Positions 1 to 11,889 are shown, counted from the stretch's first letter. The stretch is DNA of 64,000 nt from Brachynemurus nebulosus (GCA_035578155.1 JAPWDM010000008.1:29227280-29291279), one strand, 5' to 3'. Notes: generated by a model not told the origin, from the letters alone. Numbers and translations are program-made.

Positions 1-163
1 TTGATATCATGCAATATGTACTAACGGTTTTCAATTTAAATTTAAATACGAATTCGTATTACGATTCCGTATCCAATGTAACCACACAGTCGTACGAATG
101 AATTTCGTACGAGCTCGTACGAATCATTTTTCGTACGAATTCGTATCCAATGTAACCGCAGCC
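1..163. mobile_element. Right end of a PIF/Harbinger-type element, cut by the window edge
   Basis: This is near-identical to 63707-63869, the right part of a complete element at the other end of the window. It ends in ...GTAACCGCAGCC and is followed by TAA, which fits a 3-bp TTA/TAA target duplication. It is rich in CGTACGA and AATTCGTA motifs. The left half lies outside the window. No coding remnant is visible here. Confidence 0.7.
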
Positions 164-860
164 TAATACGTTTTATTTTAATCAATTTTAAGTATAATTG
201 AAGAATTGTGAGAAAAAAGATCGTAGGTTTAAAAATAATATTTTGAGGAATGCGCATATAGTAGAGACTGTTATGGATATCCGTAATCGTAACCGAAGCT
301 ACCGGATATCCGAAATAAACGTTTAGAACATGTTTCAAATAAATGTTTTGAAAAATTTTAAGTTTTGTATACTTTGTACGAATTTTTTTTTCTGTAAGAG
401 CGTTTGTGTATGTGAATATGAGGCGAACAACAAATTTCTAGCTCTACTGCCAACTGGTGGTGACATAAATAACTTTCCATTTCTAAGGATTTCCACTCCT
501 ACAACTTCTGTAGGAGTAGTTCCATTATTTTTCGATCTGATCGCTTTAATACAAGTGGCCCCCATATGAGAAGTGTTCAGGGACTTCTCAAAAGCAAATA
601 AAAACTTCTAGTAATTATCGTGTGATACATACAATTTACAGTATCAATAATAACGCACCGTCAAATGGAGTTACTTTAATATAAGGGCTACTTTGATCAA
701 AATTTTACTGCATATAATTTTTTGCAACTATGCTTAATATTTTACAATAAAATTCAGGAAATTAGGTATCAATAATATACAGTAAAAAATTATACTTTTC
801 TATCTAAGGATAATTATCGATTAAGTATCTAAATATTTATATAACTATTATAAATATTTT

Positions 861-968
861 TTCTTTCCTTCCCTTTATTAAAAAAAAAAAATTAATTAAA
901 CTTTATTAACACGTTCTTTCCTTCCCTTTATTTAAAAAAAAAAAAATTAGTTAAGCTTTATTAACACG
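861..968. repeat. Two-copy tandem duplication, about 54 bp
   Basis: TTCTTTCCTTCCCTTTATT, then an A-run, then TTAATTAAACTTTATTAACACG occurs twice head to tail with small length differences in the A-run. The flanks (164-860 and 969-1393) show no exon and no other clear structure. Confidence 0.8.
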
Positions 969-1393
969 TTTATAAAATTCTAAACAAAAACATTCTATTC
1001 CTGTTAATTTCATAAATATTTGCAGGTATTATGTGTACATTTTGTACCGAGTTCCTCAGAAAGATACATTGAAAATATTTGAATGGAAAATATATACATA
1101 TTAATTACATGGAAAATATTTTTATATCAAATTTCTCAGAAAATTTTATTGTTGATAAAACTTAATACACCTTAATACACATTTTTTCAAACTAAAAATA
1201 TAAATTAACTCGTATAAATTAACTTAAATATTGCTTCCGAGACTACTAAAGTAGCGGAAGCATTGTGATCACTTTTGAAAAATAAAAAATTTTTTCCCTC
1301 CAAAATAAAATTTTTTGCGCACATTTTACATTTTAGAGCTTCTTGAACAATTCTGGTTTGGTGTCTGCCCGTCCGCTCGTCTGTGTGTCGCCA

Positions 1394-1705
1394 GTTTGCA
1401 CCAAGCGGCATAACTTCTGAACGATTTGATTGTTTTTAATGAAATTTTCCGAAATTATGCAGTTTGGTTACTAGATGGTCCTCTATGAATTTAATCGAAA
1501 TCGGAGTAACGGTAGCTACGCCGCTACCATGTCAATCCATTAATATACTAAACTGCACCAAGTGGCATAACTTCTGAACTATTCAATTCTTTTTATGAAA
1601 TTGTCAGAAATTATGCGGTCTGGTTCCTAGATGGTCCCCTACAAAGTTCATTGCATTCGGAGTAATAGTATCCACGGCGCTACCATGAAATCCCATTAAA
1701 TGTCA
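1394..1705. repeat. Two diverged tandem copies, period about 156 bp
   Basis: The phrase TGCACCAAG(C/T)GGCATAACTTC starts at 1398 and again at 1554, each followed by similar text ending in CGCTACCATG. This looks like part of an interspersed repeat. From here to 2194 nothing else was recognised. Confidence 0.65.
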
Positions 1706-2194
1706 ATATCTTATTTACTGCTAGTCCCAACTTCGCTGAATTTTTTATGAATCGTTTTATTTATTTTTATTAATTTATATATACCTATATTAAATTATGC
1801 AAAGATATATTGGGCATTAAATTAGCAAGGTGCTTTTACGAGTATGATGAAGCTGTGTGCCACATCCCATTGGCAGCGTATTTTTTTTTTTTGTATCACA
1901 TTACGCGTTTTAAGTTAAATAAAATAAAATTAATTCCTACTGTTTGACGGGGCATAATATTTTCCCATTTTCCCCTCTTTGTCAATATCGAAACAGTATT
2001 CGGGGCGTTGAATGTTAAACTAGGCGTGATATCACACTACAACACCAAGTAAATGTTACTGATACAAGATATTTATGTTTTCAATTAAATTATTAAACCT
2101 AAGTTGAATTAAACCCGCATACTATCTGTGTATCATAGGATCAGAATTCATTCTTATTTTCTCGTAAGATTAAGTTTACATTCAGTTTAAAATA

Positions 2195-3497
2195 CAGTAG
2201 AACCTTTGATTACGGATACCTCTCTTAACCGGACCCCTCTTTATAGCCAGACAAATTTTTTGTGACAGTGGTATGCTATACTAAAACCAATGCATTCAGC
2301 ACTCTCTTAAGCGGACACTCTGTTAACCGGACGCGGACACAATATTTTTTGACGAAGACATTATTTAGTACATTATTACCTCCATTAACCTGACGCGAGT
2401 ACGTCTAGTGCATATGTATGTACCTATATAGATTAGGTATAATTGTTCATGTTTTACCTTGTTAACATTGATTCCAATGTGACGACGCATTTGTAAACGT
2501 TATATTTTTGTATAAAAATTCGTTAATGAAATTGATTTGAATTAAAAAATTAAAAACATTTTTAACCGACTTCAAAAACGAGGAGGTTCTCAATTCAACC
2601 TGTACTGTTTTTTTTTTTATGTATGTACACCGATTTCTCTCAAATTTCTGGGCCAATCTACGCCATTCTTTTTTTGGTTAGTAGATAAAACTCTCCAGGT
2701 GGTCCCATGAAAATTTGATTAACATTGGTTGAGTAATTTTTTAACCATTTTCAATAATATGAATAATTATGCCAATTTTAAAATTTGTATAATAATTATG
2801 CAAAATTATTTACTTTAAAAACTATAGTAACATATTTTTAAATTTATGTTGATCTATTGATCTAATTATTCTAAAATAATTTTCTGACAATACCTAATTT
2901 AAAAAATTCTTTAATGGTTTGAAAAATTAATTGATTTTCAGTGATTTTTATTTTCCTAGTAATTATTACTTTGAACACTATTTCTGTTCCAAATTTCAAA
3001 GCAAAGTCAGTGAGTGCCCAATATTATGATTTTTGGACAATGAAATTTTTGAAACTATTACACCTAAACGTATGAAATTTGGAACACTTCTTCTTTTAAG
3101 CAATTATCACTATAAGGATTAATAAGCATTGTCATTAAAATGTATGAAGTAAAAGCTTTTTAAAAAACAGACTTCAAAAGGTAAAAAATAATCAATAATA
3201 GCACGAATTTTGAAGTCAGGCGGGGCGCATAGTATAAAAAAATGTAGATCCGAAGAATTCATGAATTTTGCAAGAACATCCGATCGCAATTTTTTATACG
3301 ACACCCCGGCCTGACTTCAAAATTCGTGCTATTAATTATTTTTTACTTTTTGAAGTCGGTTTTTTAAAAAAGCTTTTATGAATTAAAAAATTAGTTATGA
3401 ATACTACTCCATTATTTAATGCTATTACTTACTCTGCCCCTGTTAAGGAGACAAATTTTTGCATGACACTGTTGTCCGGTTAACAGAGATTCTACTG
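2195..3497. mobile_element. Pogo/Tigger-like (Tc1/mariner) non-autonomous element, 1.3 kb
   Basis: The termini are imperfect inverted repeats: CAGTAGAACCTTTGATTACG on the left and the reverse complement of CAGTAGAATCTCTGTTAACC on the right. Both ends are flanked by TA. 'TTAACCGGAC' motifs occur inside both ends. No transposase frame survives. An AACCGACTTCAAAAA-type repeat at about 2565-2660 and the hairpin at 3143-3380 are inside it. Confidence 0.7.
3143..3380. repeat. Hairpin with roughly 80-bp arms
   Basis: The left arm 3143-3228 and right arm 3301-3380 are inverted copies around a loop of about 70 nt. Both contain GCACGAATTTTGAAGTCAGG and an AAAAGCTTTTTTAAAAAAC-type outer part. It is probably a small MITE nested in the pogo-like element. 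Confidence 0.75.
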
Positions 3498-3621
3498 TAC
3501 CGGTAAACATTTGTTTTCAATTAAAAATTCATTTTCGGAAGCAAACAATTATTTGGGTAATTATAACTTTGAACGTGTAAACCTTGTCTTTCCTAGGGTT
3601 CCGAAGATATTTCAGAATCCT

Positions 3622-3716
3622 ATATCGCGCGTACTCTTTCTCAACCTCGTATATCAAAAACTGCATGTTGTAGGACACACAAAAAACATTAAATATTGTA
3701 TTTATATATATACTTA

Positions 3717-3801
<85 letters not shown>

Positions 3802-4019
3802 GTAGATAGCCAACATCAAAGGGTGTAATTAGCATAAATCTTAAGTTCATAATGATGAAAACACAGATTTAAATACGTTTTAAATAATTCACTGATTTGA
3901 GCGTTACTTTGTGATAATCCATATTGTAAAATAAAACAAATTTTATTACTTTGCAAAATATCACTATTTTATTTTGACAAAACTTGTTACAAAGTTTTTT
4001 ACAAAGTTGACATGTTTCG

Positions 4020-4117
<98 letters not shown>

Positions 4118-4185
4118 CGTTTTATTTGTGTCTGTAAAAATTGGGACTTTTCAGATACGAGGTTGAGAAAGAGTACGCGCGATAT
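3622..4185. repeat. Inverted-repeat element holding two (TA)n tracts
   Basis: Perfect 31-bp inverted repeats lie at 3622-3652 and 4155-4185 (core GCGCGTACTCTTTCTCAACC). Between them are long (TA)n tracts at about 3719-3793 and 4024-4114. The two tracts make spurious YIYIYI open frames. No target duplication was identified. Confidence 0.8.
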
Positions 4186-4271
4186 ATGATTTAGTACTTG
4201 GGTTGTCCAACACGCAGCTGGTTATTTAAATTTTTAGAAACTTATGTTTAAAAATAAATATATGGACTTAC

Positions 4272-4623
4272 CAGATGACAATAACTCTTGTGCAACAAGT
4301 TCTGATAAATCTGGTTCTTCGCCGTACCAGAAGATCCAAAGCTCCTTAGCGGCGGCTAGGCTAAGTGGCGGTTGTTGCACGTGCTGTGGCGCAGCTGTCA
4401 CTGGAGGCTGAAGACCAAGATCAAACAGGCCACTGTTGGCACCATTTGATCCTGATGGCGGCGGCGGGGGAGGTGGCGGTGGTGCTGCCACTCTCCGCCA
4501 TACGCACAAGATATCACTGGCAAGACAGCGTGAATAACTTCGTAATACGGGATCTTCTAATGGTTCTGTGGCAGTGCTTTCCCCCCATACCAATTTACGC
4601 CACTTGATTCCGCAAAGATCGGT
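4272..4623 (-). CDS. Med13: Mediator subunit 13 (Med13/skuld), exon 2
   Basis: This is the second coding exon of Med13, the large scaffold that ties the CDK8 kinase module to Mediator. The acceptor is at 4624-4625 and the exon starts in phase 0 with TDLCGIKWRKLVWGE, joining exon 1's ...NFFAL to give the conserved Med13 N-terminal phrase. Further conserved blocks are PVLRSYSRCLASDILCVWRR and AAKELWIFWYGEEPDLSELV. A nine-proline run (PPPPPPPPP) and a Gly/Gln/Pro-rich stretch sit between these blocks. The donor GTAAGT is at 4266-4271 and the exon ends in phase 1 after 352 nt. Its GC content is far above its surroundings. The next exon must lie to the left; none was recognised in 1-4271, so intron 2 is over 4.2 kb or runs off the window. 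Confidence 0.95.
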
Positions 4624-4860
4624 CTGTCAAAAAAAAGAAATTAAGTAAAATTTAAAATTATTAAGGCAATAATTAAGTTAAGAATCAAATTTTAATTTGC
4701 TAAGGATGTGTCTTTAATAGAGCCTCTCTTAAAAGTAATAATAAAATCATATGCATAATTGAATGAATCAGATGAAAAAGGTACATATTCCAAAAACCTT
4801 TATTTTCGGAAAACCAAAAAAAAAACTGTTTTATATGAAAAGTAATTTTTTATTACTCAT

Positions 4861-5340
4861 GCGGGAGAAGTACTAACTTGGCGCACACATTTCTGTACGC
4901 AAAATAGCTATTTGTCCACTGTACTCTTCCTGCATACTTTTTTGCGTGTGGAAAGTAACTTTCCACACGCAAATTGACAATAAAACACGCAAAATTTAAT
5001 CAAAATACGCAAAGCCGCCTCTTAATTTTTCATTTAATAAATATTTCATAATTATTTCTATAGAAACCACCAACAAAGTAATTTAAACGATAATTAATTC
5101 AGAAAAAAAAAAGACGAACACTTAAAAATATTATTTTAAAAAGTAATAAAAATGTCAAAAATAGTGATAATAATAGAAAAAAGTATGTGAAATTCATAAT
5201 AAAAAATAGTATGTGCAACTCGTGCGGGATTGTCGATTGCTCCACTCAAGCGAATGAGCGCACGAACGTAGTGAGTGCGCTCAACTTCGCTTTCGTGGGC
5301 AATCGACAATTTCCCGCACTTATTGCACAATATACTATTT
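4861..5340. repeat. Dispersed repeat family B, copy 1
   Basis: This matches 24249-24729 over its whole length (GCGGGA(G/A)AAGTACTAACTTGG ... CCGCACTTATTGCACAATAT). The right third is palindromic: GTGCGGGATTGTCGATTGC facing GCAATCGACAATTTCCCGCAC. The last bases resemble the end of family A (12332-12825). It is probably a MITE and no coding is seen. Confidence 0.75.
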
Positions 5341-5430
5341 TCACAGCAAACTTTTCTATAGGAAAAGTGTACATCTAGGTTAGTAGCCCATGTTTAGCCA
5401 TGAAAATGAAATAAATGTTTTAAAGCAACA

Positions 5431-5666
5431 TAAAAGCCCCCATTATGGGACGGTATCTAATACTGGAACAGTTTTGACATTTACATATTTATTTCTTTAA
5501 TTAAGTAAGGAAACATTAAATGCGAGGTGAATTTAAATTGAAAAAAAAAATCATTCTATTAATAATAATTTTTGTTATCAGACGTTTCTTTCAGAAATAA
5601 CTTCATTAATACGTAGATGTCAAAACTGTTCCAGTATTAGATACCGTTCCATAATGGGGGCTTTTA
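5431..5666. mobile_element. Short MITE with about 48-bp terminal inverted repeats
   Basis: TAAAAGCCCCCATTATGG(G/A)A followed by CGGTATCTAATACTGGAACA forms both ends in inverted orientation. The element is 236 bp and the target duplication is unclear. The stretch 5667-6842 that follows holds no recognisable gene or repeat. Confidence 0.8.
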
Positions 5667-6842
5667 CGTTATATAAACTATTTACATAAAAATTCTGTGG
5701 AATATGTTCCTTTTTCAAGTCAATATTTACAAGTTAAATAATTACTATAACTAAACGTAGTTTCTGAACGATCAAAGTCCACTTTACAATACTCCGTTAA
5801 ATAAATGAAAATAAGGGTCTACACCATTAAAAAATCGTATTTATAAATACCTAAATTGAATGTATTCAATTTTATTGAACTACCTGATGCAATCATAAAA
5901 TCTACTTTTGTAATGTTGTTATTATTATGAATTTCTTAATATTACTTATTTAATTTAAAATTACTTATTTAAGTAGGTATATCATTGTATTACTATATAA
6001 ATATACAAACTATTTCAAGATCTATTACTTTTTTTACAACGTAGTGTATTTTTATACATTGTATATACAGTGCAATATTACCTGAGTGAGACATATAAAA
6101 ATTAATAGCGGGAGTTTAGATATAATTACTCTATATCCATCTTTATTGCAAAAGTATTTTAGCTTCTTAATGTAACAAAATATATCTCTTATTAAAAATA
6201 TATCTTTCCTTTTTGTTGGACTTTGATCCCTCAAGAATTCTGCGTTTAGTTATATTTTTTAATGTTCTTTTTTTTTCAAGATTTGATATATTTTAATAGA
6301 ATTATTTTACTTTTTTTTTTTTTTAATCAACGTAGTTTTAATTAACTGACTAATGAAAAAATAAATTGTTTTTCTGGAATTCAACTCTAATTATTGGGGT
6401 CCTGAATATCCGGTTCCTAAATCATTGGGTAATTGGTTAAAACGAAATCATTTTACTTTTTTGCTATTTCAAAAAGGATATTAAGGCTATGTAAGGTCTA
6501 ACTAGATTATATCGTTTACCAAACAGACTAATTTGGAGTATTGGTCCTTTATGTGAATAGAATATGGTCTTTTTTTGCACCCACCAGATGGAGGCTAGTC
6601 TAAAATACAAAATAGCTATCTCAACTCATTTTGTCATTTTTATGGAATATGTACGTTTTTCAACTGACCAATTCAATTATAATTATATGACTCAGAAAAA
6701 AGTAATATCCGTTTTTAATATGTGTTTTCGATTTAAAGAAACAATTAAGCACAGGAAGGAGAAATTCAGTATTATTTTCTGTGTTAAGCCAGCCACAGAC
6801 CTGCATTCTTAAGTAGGTCGCACCTTATTTCACATTTGAATT

Positions 6843-6982
6843 CAATGGTTCTCAAATTTTTTCATCTGCAACTCCCTTTTGCACTTAAAAATTTCAACAG
6901 ACCCTCAAATGTGTAGAAAATGATTATGTAATCTGTAATCAATTGTTTCTGTGACCCCCGAAATATTTTTCTCAACCCTTAG
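6843..6982. mobile_element. hAT-type MITE remnant (CAGTGGTTCTCAAA family)
   Basis: CAATGGTTCTCAAATTTTTT resembles the end of the elements at 14192-14346 and 22584-22761, including internal text on 'CTACATATTT' and a 'TGACCCC' block. The right end is degraded. From 6983 to 7444 nothing else is supported. Confidence 0.55.
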
Positions 6983-8456
6983 GTCGATAAAGAACATGTT
7001 AATTTTCTTCATTTTTACTATTTTGAAAATCCATTTTTTTTTATTTAGCTAGGAAATCCTAAAATATGGACAATCACTATTCACCCTGCACTTGGGGTGC
7101 AGGGTGGGAGTTAATTAAATTAATAGGGAGTTAATAGAGAATTTGCACGATGCTGTAAAATTTGTTTACTAAATAGTATTATTAGTTGATAAATTAATAT
7201 TTTTGGAAGGGAAATATAATCTAAATAAAAAGAAATAAGTATCACAAACTTAAAAAACTCTATCATGAAGTAAAATCAAAAATTATACATATATATGTAC
7301 ACATTTTGCATTATAAGGCCCGATCCACACTATAGTGCCGACATCGGTACGCTCCCGCTCTGGCCTCGCTACGATATGATCTTGTTGTGTTCACATTACA
7401 GTACTGATACCATACTGGTACCTATTCGTTCTCCATTCATATTAAGCCGGTTCTACACGATGCTACGAACACCTTCCAACATTGGACGTTCGATGGTTCA
7501 TCGCATCGTGTGGCCGTTGTTCGAACCTACGAGTGTCCAATGTCGAGCGTCAAACATTCGCATTTGGCCATGTCCCGCTCGATGTCGGTATTCTTAAGCG
7601 TAGTACAAACCAAGTAACAAAATTGTTGGCAACATGTTGCCAACATGTATCCCATCAACAAGCAAAATGTTGACGGATACACGTCAACATTGAGCGGCAT
7701 CACAACAAAGAAATTTGTTGAATGTTGCTTGTATCCGTGTATCCCATTTCAAATGGAAAACATCGGTCAGTTTGGACGGTGTTGCCAACAAACTGCCGCG
7801 ATTACATTCAATTTATTATTTATACATACATATGTACAGTACTATTACGTATTGTAAACATAATTATATACATATTTTGTAAATTCCTAGTTAATCACAT
7901 TGTTATTTTTTTTTTAATTTTTTTTTTTTTTTTTAGTTTTGTAGTACTATATGCCCCAAAACCATTTAAACTGGTAACGAAAATTTGGAGACGCTTCTAG
8001 TTTTTGAAAAAAATCATTTAATATAAAATAATAAAATTTTAGCATTTATATAATATAAATATAGAATTCCAGTGGCGGTTTCTTTTAATTTAATATATTT
8101 CATTGTTCCAGGATATTTAATTTATTTTGTATTAATAATATTAATATATCGTTATACAAAAAACATTTATGTTCAATAAAAAAGATTTTAACCAATTGTA
8201 GAAAAAAGATTTCAATTTTTAATGTACTAGGAATTAAATTGTCAATTTAACGTAAGGAAAAGAAAAAAATCGTCATCGAAACCTAATTTATTCATTTAAA
8301 CATACATAGATATCGTCCCTCACTACTTATCAATAGGTTCTATTTACATATTTAGAAATTTTTAATAAGTAAATATTGTTGTTATGTATTTCAAATTATA
8401 TTTTTATGAATCATTGTTGAATTTCTGAGAAGAGACCGTTGGTGTTTTTGGGACTA

Positions 8457-8939
8457 TAGTGCCCTGTAAACGATCAAATTTGTTTGACAAATTTGTTTGT
8501 CAAACTTCACGTTTTCATCAAACAAGAGCTTAAACGATCAAACCAAAGCTCAAACAAATTTGACAAACTTGCCCGTAGTTTGTCACACTAGAGATCCCCA
8601 TAAAATGATTTTATTAGATAAAACTTGGCCAAACATAGAATAAATAATGAAAATTACGGAAAAAAGGTTCCTCGTACAGAGATTTGCAAAAATTTTGTCA
8701 TATTTGCTATTCATTTCGGGGCAATTTCGGGAGATTGTTTGACAAACACAACAAACACCGCCGCACACCTTCAAACTTGTTGGTCAAACACGTCAAACAA
8801 GTTGATCAATCAAGATTTTCATCAAACACGTCAAACACGTAGATTGTTTGACAAACGCGTCAAACAAAGCTGCATACTATCAAATAATTTGACAAACACG
8901 TAAAATTTGACAAACAATTTGATCGTTTACAGGGCACTT
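8457..8939. mobile_element. Nested MITE with GACAAAC-rich ends
   Basis: The ends are inverted copies of AGTGCCCTGTAAACGATCAA. Many short TCAAACA/TGTTTGAC words repeat inside, in both orientations. A TA duplication is possible but not certain. No coding remnant was seen. Confidence 0.75.
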
Positions 8940-9236
8940 TAGAGGTGGTTCATGTTCGGTGCGGTAAGGTTCAATACGGTTATGGGAGTCACTTATCACT
9001 AGCTGATCAGTATTGACTACTGAGCTACCAAGCAACCTGTGTAAATGTGTGTCGTACAAAGTGAGTAAACAACAATACACAGGTACATATAATAATAATA
9101 ATAATACATACAGCGGACATCCAATGGTACGTACTCCGATTTTACGTAGTGACGTCAGCGATTTAGTGGGGATCTCCTCTCAGAGATATGTTGTTGTTTG
9201 TCTGTGTTGGTGAAAATTTATGTACCAAGCCAGAGT

Positions 9237-10265
9237 CAGGGCCGTAGGTAATATTGTCTGGGGGTCTCGTAGCCTTTAAAAATTTTAAAATTTCACTGCA
9301 GATATATATGCACATATTCTGTATACGTAATATGCAAAATGCAAATGCAAAATGAGTAACGTAAAATTCTAGAATATTCTAATCGTCAACTAGCAGAGAT
9401 ATCAAAAAACAGACTTCACCGTTGAATTGGTGAATTAAAAATGAGATTAAACAGCGCAGTTTGACAAAAATTCTAGAATGTTCTATTTGTCAACTAGCAA
9501 AGATATTGAAAAATCAATTGTACCATTTAATTGTCTATTAAAAAAGAGGTCAAATTACACATTTTGACAAATGTTCTGGAATATTCTATTCGTCAACTAG
9601 CAAAGATATTCAAAAACAGACGTTACCATTGAATTGGCTACCAAAAAAGAGACCAATTAACACATTTTGAGAAATGTTCTAGAATATTCTATTTGTCAAC
9701 TAAAAAAGATATTGGAAAATCTACTGCATCACTTAACTGTCCAACCGAAATTAAACTAATGTAAACCAAATGTCCGATTTTGACAAACAATTTGTGCTAT
9801 TTGACAAATAGAATATTCTAGAACATTTATCAAAATGTGCTATTCCGTCTTTTATTCGATGACCAATTAAATGGTGCAATCGATTTTTCGATATCTTTGT
9901 TAATTGACGAATAGAACATTCTAGAATTTTTGTCAAAATGCGCTGCTTAATCTAATTTTTAGTGCCCAATTCAATAGTAAAGTTTATTTTTTGTTATCTT
10001 TGCTAGTTCACGAGTAGAATATTCTAGAATTTTTGTCAGCTTCCACTATTTGGCGTCTTTTACGCTGATGAATGCGATAGTGAAATTGATTTTTCAACAG
10101 TTTTCTAAAAGTCGTCACTCATATTCATTAGTATAACATTCGATTTCCTTTGTCTACACAACCGAATTTTAGGTGTAAATTGTCTCTTAAGATTATATTG
10201 TTTTAAATAAGTTCAGATAAATAATGTTTACCAACCCCCGAAACAAAAGTTTACCGACGCCCCTG
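9237..10265. mobile_element. Foldback-like element with seven heat-shock-element-like motifs
   Basis: The ends are related inverted repeats (CAGGGCCGTAGGTAATATTG and CAGGGGCGTCGGTAAACTTT). The interior is four direct copies of a 103-104-bp unit followed by three inverted copies. Each unit carries a TTCnnGAAnnTTC or GAAnnTTCnnGAA core, at 9367, 9471, 9574, 9677 (direct) and 9811, 9914, 10017 (inverted). No open frame of note exists. Superfamily is uncertain; the CAGGGGCG end resembles hAT. Confidence 0.7.
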
Positions 10266-10589
10266 ATCTTCCGATTTTACGTACTTCCCCTTAAATTTGC
10301 ACCGACCACTACGTAAAATTGGATTTGTGGTGTATCATTTCTGAACACTATTTTGAAGTAATTAATATTATTAATAACAATCATATTCAGTTTACCTCAT
10401 GAAATTTTAAATTCATTTTGGGTTCGATATGTTACTGTCCAAAATTAGAATTAACGAAGGAATCTGTGAAATACATCCTTAACGATAATTATTGTTTAGT
10501 AGATATTTAGCCACTTTTGTAGTATTGTAACGTTATTGTTACCAGAAAAAATATAATTATTAAATATTAAAAAAAAAATTGCAGCAAAC

Positions 10590-10673
10590 ATGATATGGAC
10601 TAAAGAGATGGTGGTAGAGCTAATTGAAATGCTGAGATCTGCTCCTGCATTGTGGGACATTAGATTTCATTAA
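10590..10673 (+). pseudogene. Start of a Harbinger-associated MADF protein, broken after 27 codons
   Basis: A short frame beginning MIWTKEMVVELIEMLRSAPA and continuing LWDI matches the first helix of the MADF domain (W..E....LI...R..P.LWD), the usual partner protein of PIF/Harbinger transposases. An acceptor-like TTGCAG lies just upstream. The frame ends at a deletion junction around 10660-10700, so only the first part of the domain remains. Confidence 0.6.
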
Positions 10674-10689
10674 CCTGACATGAATCAGA

Positions 10690-10887
10690 TTTCGTTAACC
10701 TGACGAAATTGCGGAACGAGGTACCGTCGTTCAAAAATAAATCAGCCATTAAGTTATCGCCATAGCTTGTCCCATTTTTTAAGAATTGTCTTTGCCACCA
10801 TCTTCTTTTTCGTTTTTGGGCATGGGCAGCTATTATAATGAACGCAGCACTTGCACCAGCAGCAACAATTGTTTGTTTCATTTTCAC
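10690..10887 (-). pseudogene. N-terminal fragment of a PIF/Harbinger transposase
   Basis: The minus-strand frame from 10887 contains KRKRRWWQRQFLKNGTSYGD, then MADLFLNDGTSFRNFVRLT. This is the N-terminal RRWW..p......G.y..L...L...d...F.nf.Rm signature of HARBI1-like transposases. It stops at the same deletion junction as the MADF fragment, which points the other way. The DDE nuclease domain is absent. Confidence 0.65.
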
Positions 10888-11451
10888 TGTGAAACTGCCT
10901 TTAGTTTGACTGCACTACTAGTTTTGGTTTAGACACGCAACATTGTTGACAACATGTATCCAGATACATGTTGCTGTATCCAACAAATATGTTGCCAACA
11001 TCGTCAACATGTTGCCAACATTTTGTTACCCGGTTTGTACATACCTTTACACCGAGTCAAAGGGATGCTTCGAACGTTTGAAGGTCAATGTTGGTTGCGT
11101 TGGTTGGTTCGACTCAGCAGCTGCACAACTCGTTCATGTGAAGAGAGACAACATCAGTGTATAACATTAGAGATAACATCAGACAGATAACAGCCTCGTC
11201 CATTGAGTACCAACACATCATCATTCGTATTGGATAAAACATTCGATTCACCGTGTAGCAGATACATTCGTCGCATCAACTATCGAACTTAATTGCCTCA
11301 AACGTTCGATCGAACGTTGAAAGGAACGTTCGTAGCATCGTGTAGAACCGGCTTTATAATGCCGCTCTCACAAGTAAAGGTCCCGAGGCCGGACCTATCG
11401 ATTTTGATGAAACTTAAATATGTTGTAGAACACTAAAAAATCAACGTTTAT

Positions 11452-11889
11452 TCCAGCACTGGATTGGCCGTCTACACTATTCCAGTGGCGCTATAATGGG
11501 CGAGCTGGAATGAAAAGTAGACCGTCAATCCAGTCACTGGACTGGATTGCTTACTGGAATGAGTACATTCCAGTGCCGGTGACCATTATTCCAGTGACAT
11601 TCCAGTACTGGTTTCGATCACTGGACTGAAATGCTACTGGAATAATGTGAACGGGCTATTATTCACTGTTCAACATTTAATCCAGCATTGGATTGGCCGT
11701 CTACACTATCCCAGTGGCGCTAGAATGGGCGAGCTGGAATGAAAAGTAGACCGTCGATCCAGTCACTGGACTGGATTGCTTACTAGAATGGGTACATTCC
11801 AATGCCGATCTACATTATTCCAGTGACATTCCAGCACTGGTTTCGATCACTGGACTGGAATGCTACTGGGATAATGTGTACGGACTATA
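11452..11889. repeat. Two tandem copies of a 229-bp palindromic unit
   Basis: GGATTGGCCGTCTACACTAT begins at 11461 and recurs at 11690 with the rest of the unit. Each unit is itself full of CCAGT/ACTGG inverted words (for example CCAGTACTGG). It is probably two copies of a short MITE. From 11890 to 12331 the sequence resembles 62260-62530 and is otherwise unannotated. Confidence 0.75.

Larger units (their letters stand above)
7445..11353. mobile_element. PIF/Harbinger-type composite element, 3.9 kb
   Basis: The termini are inverted copies of AGCCGGTTCTACACGATGCT, flanked by TTA on both sides (7442-7444 and 11354-11356), the classic 3-bp Harbinger target duplication. A second inverted pair, beginning GTACAAACC and rich in 'GTTGGCAACATGTTG', bounds 7603-11040 and looks like a nested or layered element. 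Inside are the start of a MADF protein and the start of a Harbinger transposase (separate entries), plus further insertions at 8457-8939 and 9237-10265. It is non-functional and lies in Med13 intron 1. Confidence 0.75.

Noticed and set aside
335..565. Minus-strand frame of 76 codons (KAIRSKNNGTTPTEVVGVEI...)
   Set aside because: No recognisable domain, no splice context and AT-rich repeat surroundings; does not continue Med13.
3511..4189. Open frames with long YIYIYI runs
   Set aside because: They are translations of (TA)n microsatellites inside an inverted-repeat element.
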